A stretch of DNA of 50,371 nt from Candidatus Saccharimonadota bacterium (lineage in GTDB: Bacteria; Patescibacteriota; Saccharimonadia; Saccharimonadales; EFPC-124): NCBI GenBank assembly GCA_029288315.1, contig JARIHL010000083.1:1-50371 (forward strand). The letters are read 5' to 3'. A program made the translations under genes and the position numbers. Positions 14,717 to 23,133 of the stretch are shown here, one piece after another. Numbering within the stretch: position 1 is the stretch's first letter; each line of letters starts with the position of its first letter. The notes under the pieces were generated by a model. That model searched no databases. It saw nothing but the letters and a program-made list of their open reading frames with translations, and was not told the DNA's origin.

Positions 14717-16741
14717 TTAAGCAATTATTGAATAATCAAAGTTTAGGATCAACCCCCCTCGCAGTGCGCTTCGGGTCGAAACCGTAAAGCTTGTGGTACT
14801 TCGTGCAGACACATACAGATCACCGGAAATAGCTGAGTGGTCGGCTAATGTAATAAACAGCGGCACAGCAGCATATGGCCGTGAGAAAGTTATGGTGGCA
14901 ATCGTGCCAGGTGCGGTTGGTGATGGGCGGACAGCGGCGGTGATATTGCCGGCTATATCGCGCACCTGCACACGGGGGTTAGCATAACTGACTTGCTCGC
15001 CAGCCGTGACTTTGGGCGGTGTGCCCACTGCGAGCGGACGCCCATTAGAATCAATAGCAAGACCCTGAATATTGTACGTTTCATCCTGAAATTCCATCAA
15101 TCGCAGCGTTGAAGTGCCCGTAGGTCTCACAATCGTCAAACCGCGATCCCCTTCAACCGCTGGCCGGATGAGCATAGCGATATTCGCGGTCGGCGTGGCG
15201 TTGATGCCTACGTAGCCTTTGCTGCCATCTATCTGAAACTTATTTGCCGCAAACCGTGCCGAGCCAGTACTGCCAACGATGCGCCATTTTTCAGTTGTAT
15301 AGTTATCTGAAAAACCCACCGTATCCACACCATTGAGCGTGTGCAAGGCGGGCCGTGTGGTATTATTGTCGATTTTTACCAAGTCTTTACTGGTTGTATT
15401 ATTAACAATTCTAAAAGAACCCGTGCTATCAAGTGGAACGCCAATACCACTGCTCGGGCTCGAGAGCATGACGACAGCCGCATCGCCTATAACGGTTTTG
15501 CCACGATTACTGACATTGCAAGACAGAATGACATCAAAGGCTTCGGGCTCAACTACCACAGCGGCTTCTACCGGGTCTTGCGATGGATAGTAGGTGCTAA
15601 GCTTGTAATACATATGCGGCCCACTGCGTACAATATGCGCGAGTGAATTGGCAATATTTACCTCAGTCCCCCATTGCACATAAACATCAGTCATAAAAAT
15701 ATGCGACCCGTGGTCTTCGATGGCATCCAGGGGTTTCACTTGATCGGGCTCGACCGCCATAACGGCGATATAGAGTTGATTGACAAATATCAGAGTGCTA
15801 CCTGGCATGATCTGGAAAGCGGGGCCCGCTGCGTGACGACTCTCCATTTTGCAGGATACAAAAAAGAAGCCGTTCAGGAGATGTGATGACCCATTCGCCC
15901 CGCCGTCAAGCCGTACCGCTCCATTACGCCAGCTCTCCCAGCGACAGCCGAGGAAGTGGATTTGATTAGTATTATCTTCACCATAGCCGAATTCGCCGGC
16001 TGGCATACTATTGCGGAAAAGCGCTGATGGCTGATCATTATTACCACAGTTTTCCCAACTACAGTTGTAAAACCGAGTATCCCAGACTTCTACAAAGTCA
16101 AGCGCCGCGCCGTCACAGTGTACAAAGCTAACATCCCTGTATACGAAATTGTCAGCAAAATAAGACCGTAGCAGGGTGCCAGGTTTGTAGTTGCCGATCA
16201 GCATAATATTGGTGACCGAGCAAAATTTAAGATGGCCATTTAGTGAGGCCGTACCACTAAAGTCAAGCAATGGGTCAGTGCCACTATGACGAACTAGTCG
16301 CGTGCCAAAGCGCGCTTCGCCCGTAATGGTGGTGCCATGTTTTTTAATCTTTAAGCCCCGCACTGGGTAGGTACCACGAGGGATCTCTACGACTCCTCCA
16401 TTTTCGATGCTGTCAATCGCCGCCTGAATCGCCACTGTATCATCAGTTACGCCATCGCCTTTGGCACCAAAATCGGTCACGTTGATACGCAATCGGGTGG
16501 TAGCCCGCGCTACTTCACTGGGATTTTTCCAGACTAAGCGGCTATCTTCGTTGGTGAGTACAAGATTTGTGATATTCTGGGTTGTCGGATTTTTGACATC
16601 TAAATCCCATAGCGTTACCGAATGCGGTGGTATACTCTCCACTCGTTGCGATCCGTCATCGTTGTGTGCCACCAATAAGTACTCATTTAATATACTCGCC
16701 CAGGCGTCGACGTCACCACCAGGCTCAGGCAATCGTGCCAC
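14717..16741 (-). CDS. Tail-spike-like right-handed beta-helix protein (pectate lyase 3 type), paralog 1, 674 aa
   Basis: Order of parts: an N-terminal motif (RLPEPGGDVDAWASILNEYL, then LVAHNDDGSQ); a Pectate_lyase_3 beta-helix opening INVTDFGAKGDGVTDDT (about residue 86); repeated strands to about 350; a linker with WRIVGSTGSARFAANKF and YVGINATP; and a C-terminal beta domain ending RSALRGGLILNFDYSIIA. There is no signal peptide. N- and C-terminal modules like these occur in phage tail fibres and tail-spike-like proteins, so glycan binding or cleavage is likely. The start codon is GTG with AAAGGGG upstream. Last gene of the glycan operon. Confidence 0.78.
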   Translation of the reverse strand: MARLPEPGGDVDAWASILNEYLLVAHNDDGSQRVESIPPHSVTLWDLDVKNPTTQNITNLVLTNEDSRLVWKNPSEVARATTRLRINVTDFGAKGDGVTDDTVAIQAAIDSIENGGVVEIPRGTYPVRGLKIKKHGTTITGEARFGTRLVRHSGTDPLLDFSGTASLNGHLKFCSVTNIMLIGNYKPGTLLRSYFADNFVYRDVSFVHCDGAALDFVEVWDTRFYNCSWENCGNNDQPSALFRNSMPAGEFGYGEDNTNQIHFLGCRWESWRNGAVRLDGGANGSSHLLNGFFFVSCKMESRHAAGPAFQIMPGSTLIFVNQLYIAVMAVEPDQVKPLDAIEDHGSHIFMTDVYVQWGTEVNIANSLAHIVRSGPHMYYKLSTYYPSQDPVEAAVVVEPEAFDVILSCNVSNRGKTVIGDAAVVMLSSPSSGIGVPLDSTGSFRIVNNTTSKDLVKIDNNTTRPALHTLNGVDTVGFSDNYTTEKWRIVGSTGSARFAANKFQIDGSKGYVGINATPTANIAMLIRPAVEGDRGLTIVRPTGTSTLRLMEFQDETYNIQGLAIDSNGRPLAVGTPPKVTAGEQVSYANPRVQVRDIAGNITAAVRPSPTAPGTIATITFSRPYAAVPLFITLADHSAISGDLYVSARSTTSFTVSTRSALRGGLILNFDYSIIA

Positions 16742-16778
16742 TACTATCCCCTTTGTTCATTAGATTTTGTTGAAGTTA

Positions 16779-18800
16779 CTACGCTGTTACGGTGTAGTCA
16801 AAATTAAGTAGAGAGCCGCCGCGCAATGCGCTGCGAGTCGAAATAGTAAAGCCACTAGTGCCCCGCTGCGAGACATACAGATCGCCCACAGGAAGCGAGT
16901 GGTCATGGATAGCAATGGCAATGGGCACACTGGCGTAAGGCCGAGAGAAGGTCACGCTTGCTATAGTGCCTGCTGCAGTAGGGCTAGACCGAACGGCAGC
17001 CGTAATATTACCGGCGATGTCACGTACTTGTATGCCAGGGTTGGCATAGCTAACTTGCTCGCCTGGCGTTATCTCTGGTGGCGTACCGACCGCTACTGGG
17101 CGGCCGTTGGCGTCAAAAGCTTGGCCTTGGATATGATTTTTCTCATCTTGAAATTCTAGTAAGCGCTCGGTGGCGGTCTGCGACGGCCGGACGATTGTTA
17201 GCCCCCGATCGCTTTCGTCTGCCCGGATAAGCAGCGCGACACCAGTGAAAGGATCGGTATTAATCCCGACATATCCTTTCGTGCCCTCTACTTGAAATTT
17301 GCCAGATGCAAACCGCGCAGACCCATTAGCACCAACTACACGCCATTTCTCGGTCACATAATCGTCTGAAAAGCCCACAATATCAACACTGTTGAGTGTG
17401 TGAAGAGCCGGTCGTGTTGCGTTATTATCGATCTTTATTAAGTCTTTGCCAGTGGGGCTGGAGACGACACGAAAAGCACCTGTGTTTTCCAGTGGTATTG
17501 CTGTGCCAAGACGAGGGCTTGAAATCATGACTGATGCTACATCGCCTTTAAGTATTTTGCCGCGATTGCTGACCGTGCATGACACGATAACGTCGTCGGC
17601 TTCTGGCTCAGCTACGATCGCGGCCTCAACCGGATCACTCGTGGGGTAAAAAGTACTGAGTTTGTAATACATATGCGGTCCGCTGCGATAGATATGCGCT
17701 ACTGAATTGGCAATATTCACCTCACTCCCCCACTGCACATAGACATCAGTCATAAAAATATGCGAGCCGCGATCCTCGATAGCATCTAATGGTTTGGCCA
17801 AATCAGGTTCAGCTGCCATTATGGCGATGTAAAGCTGCGTGACGAAGATAATGGTGCTACCTTCCATGATTTGAAAGGCGGGCCCAGCGGCATAGCGAGT
17901 TTCCATTTTGCAGGTGCTAAAGAATATACCATTGAGCAGGCTTTTTGAGCCGTGGGCAGCACCGTCAATTTTGACTGCTCCATTACGCCAACTCTCCCAG
18001 CGGCACGAGATGAAATGAACTTGGTTGGTGTTATCGTCGCTAAAGCCAAATTCACCCTTAGACATACTGTTGCGAAGCAGTACCGCGGGCTTATCGTGCG
18101 TACCACAATTCTCCCATATACACAGGGTAAAACGAGTGTCCCAAACCTCTATAAAATCGGTCGCGACGTCGTTGCAGAAGGAAAAATGAACCTCGCGGTA
18201 ACTACAGGTATCGGCGTAATACGATCGCACCAAGACCCCTGCTTTTTTGCCCCCATCAAGCGTTATGCTGGCAATGGTGCAATAGCGTATATGATCACTC
18301 ATAGTGCCCTTGCCGCTGAGGTCGATAAGCGGCTCAGTACCGCTTAGCCTGACTAAGCGCGTACCCCAGCGGGAATCGCCGGTCAACAAAATACCATTTT
18401 TTCTGATCTTAAGGCCGCGGATCATATAAGTGCCGCGTGGTATTGCTACAACGCCGCCATTCTGGGCAAAATCGATTGCCTTTTGAATGGCCTCAGTATC
18501 GTCAGTCACGCCATCACCTTTGGCGCCGAAGTCAATGACGTTAATTTGCAGCCTAGTCATGGCTCGGAGTAATTCGCGGGGCTTCTTCCAGACGAGTTTA
18601 GAATCTTCGTTCGTTAAGATTAAATTGGTGAGTGACTGATCAGCCGGATTTTTAACGGCGAGGTCATGCAGTTCTACCGAGTGCGGCGGTATGCTTTCTA
18701 CCCGTTGCGACCCGTCATCGTTGTGTGCCACAAGTAAATACTCATTGAGTATCTCGGCCCAGGCGTTGACATCGCCACCAGGTTCAGGCAATCGTGCCAC
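16779..18800 (-). CDS. Tail-spike-like beta-helix protein, paralog 2, 673 aa
   Basis: Same architecture as the neighbours on both sides. Differences cluster in the beta-helix surface and the loop after LKFCS/RYCTI, where it reads ITLDGGKKAGVLVRSYYADTC. The block GSHIFMTDVYVQWGSEVNIA is almost invariant among copies. Start GTG with AAGGAG 8 nt upstream, so translation is independent although the gap to the previous copy is only 26 bp. No signal peptide. Divergence is enough to suggest different ligand specificity rather than simple dosage. Confidence 0.78.
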   Translation of the reverse strand: MARLPEPGGDVNAWAEILNEYLLVAHNDDGSQRVESIPPHSVELHDLAVKNPADQSLTNLILTNEDSKLVWKKPRELLRAMTRLQINVIDFGAKGDGVTDDTEAIQKAIDFAQNGGVVAIPRGTYMIRGLKIRKNGILLTGDSRWGTRLVRLSGTEPLIDLSGKGTMSDHIRYCTIASITLDGGKKAGVLVRSYYADTCSYREVHFSFCNDVATDFIEVWDTRFTLCIWENCGTHDKPAVLLRNSMSKGEFGFSDDNTNQVHFISCRWESWRNGAVKIDGAAHGSKSLLNGIFFSTCKMETRYAAGPAFQIMEGSTIIFVTQLYIAIMAAEPDLAKPLDAIEDRGSHIFMTDVYVQWGSEVNIANSVAHIYRSGPHMYYKLSTFYPTSDPVEAAIVAEPEADDVIVSCTVSNRGKILKGDVASVMISSPRLGTAIPLENTGAFRVVSSPTGKDLIKIDNNATRPALHTLNSVDIVGFSDDYVTEKWRVVGANGSARFASGKFQVEGTKGYVGINTDPFTGVALLIRADESDRGLTIVRPSQTATERLLEFQDEKNHIQGQAFDANGRPVAVGTPPEITPGEQVSYANPGIQVRDIAGNITAAVRSSPTAAGTIASVTFSRPYASVPIAIAIHDHSLPVGDLYVSQRGTSGFTISTRSALRGGSLLNFDYTVTA

Positions 18801-18826
18801 GAAATAGCTCCTTTCTTACTGCGGGG

Positions 18827-20851
18827 TTATGCAGTGACTGTATAGTCAAAATTTAATATAGAGCCGCCACGCAATGCGCTGCGGGTTGAAACGGTAAAGC
18901 TCATTGTACTGCGAGCCGATATATACAGATCACCTGAAATAACTGAATGGTCGTGAATAGCAATAGCAAGGGGCACGTTCGCATAGGCGCGTGAGAAGGT
19001 AATAGTTGCGATAGTGCCTGCGGCCGTGGGGCTTGCCCGCACTGCTGCGGTGATATTGCCGGCTATATCACGTACGCCAGCACGAGGGTTGGCATAGCTG
19101 GCTTGCGTACCAGCCGTGACTTTTGGGGGCGTACCAACCGCTACTGGGCGGCCGTGCGGGTCAATGGAGAGACCTTGGATATGATTTTCTTCGTCTTGAA
19201 ATTCCAATAGACGGCCAACCGCAGTAGATGAAGGCCGCACGATAGCCAGGCCGCGATCAGCGCCAGTTGCTGGGCGTATCAACAGGCCAATACCGGTAAA
19301 TGGCGTGGCGTTAATCCCGACGTAGCCCTTGGTGCTCTCTATTTGGAACTTGCCAGCAGCAAAGCGTGCCGAACCATTAGCTCCCACAATGCGCCATTTT
19401 TCAGTTATGTAGTTATCGGAGAAACCCACGGTGTCTAGGCTATTCAGGGTGTGTAGGGCTGGTCGCGTTGTATTATTATCAACTTTCACTAAATCTTTGT
19501 CAGTAACTGTCGAGACTATTCTAAATGTGCCAGTGGGGCCAATGGGCAGTGCTACCCCTCTGGTGGGGCTGGCAATCACCACCGAGGCGACATCGCCGAT
19601 GGTTTGTTTGCCGCGATTGACAATATTGCATGATACGATGACATCTTCTGCTTCTGGCTCAGCGATAATCGCAGCCTTCGTCGGATCCTCTGCTGGGTAA
19701 AAAGTGCTGAGTTTGTAATACATATGCGGCCCACTGCGCATGATATGAGCAAGTGAATTAGCGATTTTGATTTCTTCACCCCACTGCACATAGACATCAG
19801 TCATAAAAATATGCGAGCCATGGTCTTCGATGGCATCCAACGGTTTCACATTATCAGGATCAGCTGCCATCATAGCAATATAGAGTTGATTGACGAAAAC
19901 GATGGTGCTACCTGGCATGATCTGAAAAGCTGGGCCCGCTGCGTGACGGCTCTCCATCTTGCAAGAAACGAGAAATATGCCATTCAATAGATTCTTTGAC
20001 CCATTTGCCGCGCCATCAAGCCTCAAAGCTCCATTACGCCAGCTCTCCCAGCGGCAACCTAAGAAGTGAATTTGATTGGTATTGTCATTGCCATAGCCAA
20101 ATTGTCCTTCTGGCATGGTGTTTCGAAATAAGGTAGCGGGTTGGGCATTGCTGCCACAATTCTCCCAACTACAGTTATAAAACCTCGTATCCCACACCTC
20201 CACAAAATCAAGGGCTACCCCATCACAATGCACAAAACTGATATCGCGGTAGATAAAATTATCGGCGAATATGGATCGGAGTAACACCCCAGGTTTATAA
20301 TTACCGATCAGGGTAATATTAGTGACGGAGCAGAATTTTAGATGATTGTCTAGCGACCCCGTACCACTCATGTCTATCAGGGGTAGGGTGCCGCTAAGCC
20401 GGGAAAGCCGCGTGCCAAAACGCGCCTCGCCAGTGATGGTAATGCCATGTCGTTTTATTTTCAACCCACGGATCATATAGGTGCCACGCGGGATTAAGAT
20501 AATTCCTCCATTTTCGATACTGTCGATTGCCTTTTGAATGGCCTCAGTGTCGTCAGTCACGCCGTCGCCTTTGGCTCCAAAATCAGTCACGTTAATCTGT
20601 AGGCGCGTGTGTGCTCTGAGTACTTCGCCAGGGTTTTTCCACACTAACCTCTCGTCATCGTTAGTGAGCACCAGGTTGGTGGTTTTCTGGTCGACTGGAT
20701 TTTTCACATCTAGATCGTGAAGCTTCACGGAATGATTTGGAATACTGTCTTCGCGCTGTGTGCCATCGGTATTATGTGATACCAGTAAAAAGTCATTTAA
20801 TATACCTGCCCATTCGTCTACATCACCGCCAGGTTTGGGTAATCGTGCCAT
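18827..20851 (-). CDS. Tail-spike-like beta-helix protein, paralog 3, 674 aa
   Basis: Starts with ATG (RLPKPGGDVDEWAGILNDFL), ribosome site ATAGGT. It shares SVTNITLIGNYKPG with copy 1 more closely than with copy 2, so copies 1 and 3 are sisters or have exchanged sequence. Beta-helix, linker and C-terminal domain are intact, ending ALRGGSILNFDYTVTA. It sits between copy 2 and the deleted copy 4. Catalytic residues cannot be assigned by eye, so it may bind rather than cut polysaccharide. Confidence 0.78.
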   Translation of the reverse strand: MARLPKPGGDVDEWAGILNDFLLVSHNTDGTQREDSIPNHSVKLHDLDVKNPVDQKTTNLVLTNDDERLVWKNPGEVLRAHTRLQINVTDFGAKGDGVTDDTEAIQKAIDSIENGGIILIPRGTYMIRGLKIKRHGITITGEARFGTRLSRLSGTLPLIDMSGTGSLDNHLKFCSVTNITLIGNYKPGVLLRSIFADNFIYRDISFVHCDGVALDFVEVWDTRFYNCSWENCGSNAQPATLFRNTMPEGQFGYGNDNTNQIHFLGCRWESWRNGALRLDGAANGSKNLLNGIFLVSCKMESRHAAGPAFQIMPGSTIVFVNQLYIAMMAADPDNVKPLDAIEDHGSHIFMTDVYVQWGEEIKIANSLAHIMRSGPHMYYKLSTFYPAEDPTKAAIIAEPEAEDVIVSCNIVNRGKQTIGDVASVVIASPTRGVALPIGPTGTFRIVSTVTDKDLVKVDNNTTRPALHTLNSLDTVGFSDNYITEKWRIVGANGSARFAAGKFQIESTKGYVGINATPFTGIGLLIRPATGADRGLAIVRPSSTAVGRLLEFQDEENHIQGLSIDPHGRPVAVGTPPKVTAGTQASYANPRAGVRDIAGNITAAVRASPTAAGTIATITFSRAYANVPLAIAIHDHSVISGDLYISARSTMSFTVSTRSALRGGSILNFDYTVTA

Positions 20852-20906
20852 ACAGTACCTATTTCATAATTTATTTCTATTGTATTGCGCGATTATTAAA
20901 TGGGGA

Positions 20907-21881
20907 TTAAGCGGTTACCGTGTAATCAAAGTTGAGAATGGATCCGCCGCGAAGTGCCGAGCGTGTCGAGACAGTGAAGCCGGTAGTACTTCGGGAAGAA
21001 ATATATAAATCTCCTAGTACGACTGAATGGTCGTGGATAGCGATAGCGAGAGGTGGAGCTGCGTACGGTCTTGAAAAGGTAACTTTTGCAATAATACCTG
21101 CCGCAGTGGGGCTAGCTTTGACAGCTGCCGTGATATTCCCCGCTATATCGCGCACTTGCACGCGGGGATTGGCGTAGCTCGCTTGATCACCGGCAGTTAC
21201 TTTAGCTGGTGTACCTACAGCAATGGGGCGACCATTATCATCAAAAGCCTGACCCTGAATCTGATTATCCTGATCTTGAAATTCCAATAAGCGAGCATTG
21301 GCAGTTTTTGTGGGGCGGATAATGGCCAACCCCCGGTCTCCATCTGCGGCTGGGCGTACGAGCACGGCGATGTTGGCAAAAGGCATGACATTCACGCCTA
21401 GGTAGCCATTAGCGCCGTCGATTCGGAATTTACCAGCTGCAAAGCGTGCCGCGCCGGTTGCCCCAATGACGCGCCATTTTTCGCTACTATAATTATCAGA
21501 ATAGCCAGCAGTATCTACTCCATGGAGGGTATTTAAAGCAGGACGAGTGGCGTTATTATCTATTTTAACTAAATCTTTACCACCATTTTCTGCCGTGGTT
21601 ACGCGGAACGACCCTTCATGGTTAATCGGTATAACGGCGCCATGGCGTGGACTTGCGGTGAGTAGAATACTGGCATCACCCTGGATCGCCTTGCCCCGGT
21701 TTGTCACGAGGCAAGAAATGACCACATCAAATGTATCAGATTCGGCCCAGACCGTGGCGATTGATGGCTCCTCCTCTGGAAAGTAGGTGCTTAATTTTCG
21801 TTATGCGCTACTAAATAGATATTCGTTCAATAACGATGCCCACTTGCCTGCGTCGCCGCCTGGTTTAGGTAATCTTACCCT
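20907..21881 (-). pseudogene. Decayed fourth beta-helix paralog with large internal deletion
   Basis: The first 25 codons (RLPKPGGDAGKWASLLNEYL) match the family N-terminus. The frame then hits a TAA at 21801-21803 and continues in the same frame with KLSTYFPEEEP, which in the intact copies lies near residue 370. About 1 kb encoding the beta-helix is therefore gone. The start codon is also lost: ATG GCA has become AGG GTA. The C-terminal 272 residues are still open and could be made from an internal start. It directly abuts the flippase stop codon. Confidence 0.85.
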
Positions 21882-23133
21882 AAAACCGCCTTTTTCTATT
21901 GCTTTTGATCATATTCAGTGCGCCGATACCGCAGGCTATGGTATTGCCCACTACCCAGCCCCAACCGATGGCGAGGAGCCCCCAGACCGGTATCAGTGCA
22001 TAGCTAAACCCCGTAATGACAATGGCATAGGCGATATTCATCATCACAATGCCACGCAAATTTTTGGTAACTTTAAAGATAGCTCCCATAGCTGAATAGA
22101 TGGCTACCGGCAGCGAGCCGATGGCAAAAAGTTGCAAAAGTGTGGTCGCGTTGGCCTCATACTCTTGGCCAAAAATAGTCAGTAGAAAGCTGCTCAGCAG
22201 AGCAGTTATAAGTGCGGCCGGTATAAGCAAAACGCCGATAAGTTTTGCCGCTTTTGTGACGTGGCTATGCATAGATAGCTCGTCATGTGATCCTTCGGCA
22301 AAGACCGATTGCATTGAAGCGTATGCGATCGTATACAATACACTCGCAATCGTAAAGGCCATGTAGTAATACGCAGCTTCCGCGGCTCCGAGGTAATGCA
22401 AGACCAGCAGTGGTAATAGCGTCGGCGGTATGAGATTTAAGGCGCTCGAGCTATACATTGAGAAAGAGAATTTCTTCACCAACCGCAAAATATCCACATG
22501 TATGCGCGGCGAGAAGTAATAACCAAAGGCTTGCTTCATCCAGATAAGACTCAGTATCAGTCCCAGGAGTTGCGCACTGCCAGCCAACACAAAAATAGTG
22601 GCTGCATTGCCCGCAAACACTACCGCTGGAAGAGCTATCTTAAAAACGCTAAACAGAGTATTAATAATAAAAATATAGCGAGCTTGTTTGTAGCCCAAGA
22701 ACACAGCGTTCGTAACGATATTTAATGAGGTGATGGCTGTAAAACTGACAAACAATATAAAAAACCAAGTCTGATGCAGCACGGACAAGCTAGGTAGTAT
22801 AAATGGTAAGGCCGTTGCACAGGCTATCGCGAGTGCGGTGCTGAGTAAGGTGACGACCATGAGGCCGCTATTTATGTAATCATTCTTGCGTTGTGATCCA
22901 GGCAGAAATCTGGTCAGTGTTGTGTCAAATCCTGCCATGCCAAGCAGCGCTAGCAGATTTGAAACCGAGAGCAGGGTCGTTGCCAGCCCCACTTCCGCAG
23001 CACTATATGTTTTAGTTACCAATACCCAAAATATAAAACCAAAGGCAGCTACTATAAAGTTCGACAGCATCAAATACAAAGCATTCATAAAAAAACTGCT
23101 GCTTTGTAATCTTTGCAAATAGATAAGCAGCAT
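21880..23133 (-). CDS. Wzx-like oligosaccharide flippase (MATE/MVF superfamily), 417 aa
   Basis: About twelve hydrophobic segments. The N-terminus (NALYLMLSNFIVAAFGFIFW, then AAEVGLATTLLSVSNLL) and GFDTTLTRFLP are typical of polysaccharide-synthesis membrane proteins that flip lipid-linked glycans. It ends in a basic tail (NRKRRF). Its ATG overlaps the preceding stop as TAATG, giving tight coupling. With the glycosyltransferases upstream, it should export the repeat unit made by this locus. No polymerase (Wzy) is obvious, although the large membrane protein upstream could act as a transferase or polymerase. Confidence 0.88.
   Translation of the reverse strand: MLLIYLQRLQSSSFFMNALYLMLSNFIVAAFGFIFWVLVTKTYSAAEVGLATTLLSVSNLLALLGMAGFDTTLTRFLPGSQRKNDYINSGLMVVTLLSTALAIACATALPFILPSLSVLHQTWFFILFVSFTAITSLNIVTNAVFLGYKQARYIFIINTLFSVFKIALPAVVFAGNAATIFVLAGSAQLLGLILSLIWMKQAFGYYFSPRIHVDILRLVKKFSFSMYSSSALNLIPPTLLPLLVLHYLGAAEAAYYYMAFTIASVLYTIAYASMQSVFAEGSHDELSMHSHVTKAAKLIGVLLIPAALITALLSSFLLTIFGQEYEANATTLLQLFAIGSLPVAIYSAMGAIFKVTKNLRGIVMMNIAYAIVITGFSYALIPVWGLLAIGWGWVVGNTIACGIGALNMIKSNRKRRF

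Noticed and set aside
15333-15590. Plus-strand frames inside the beta-helix genes
   Set aside because: Antisense shadows of strongly supported minus-strand genes; their composition mirrors the paralogs.
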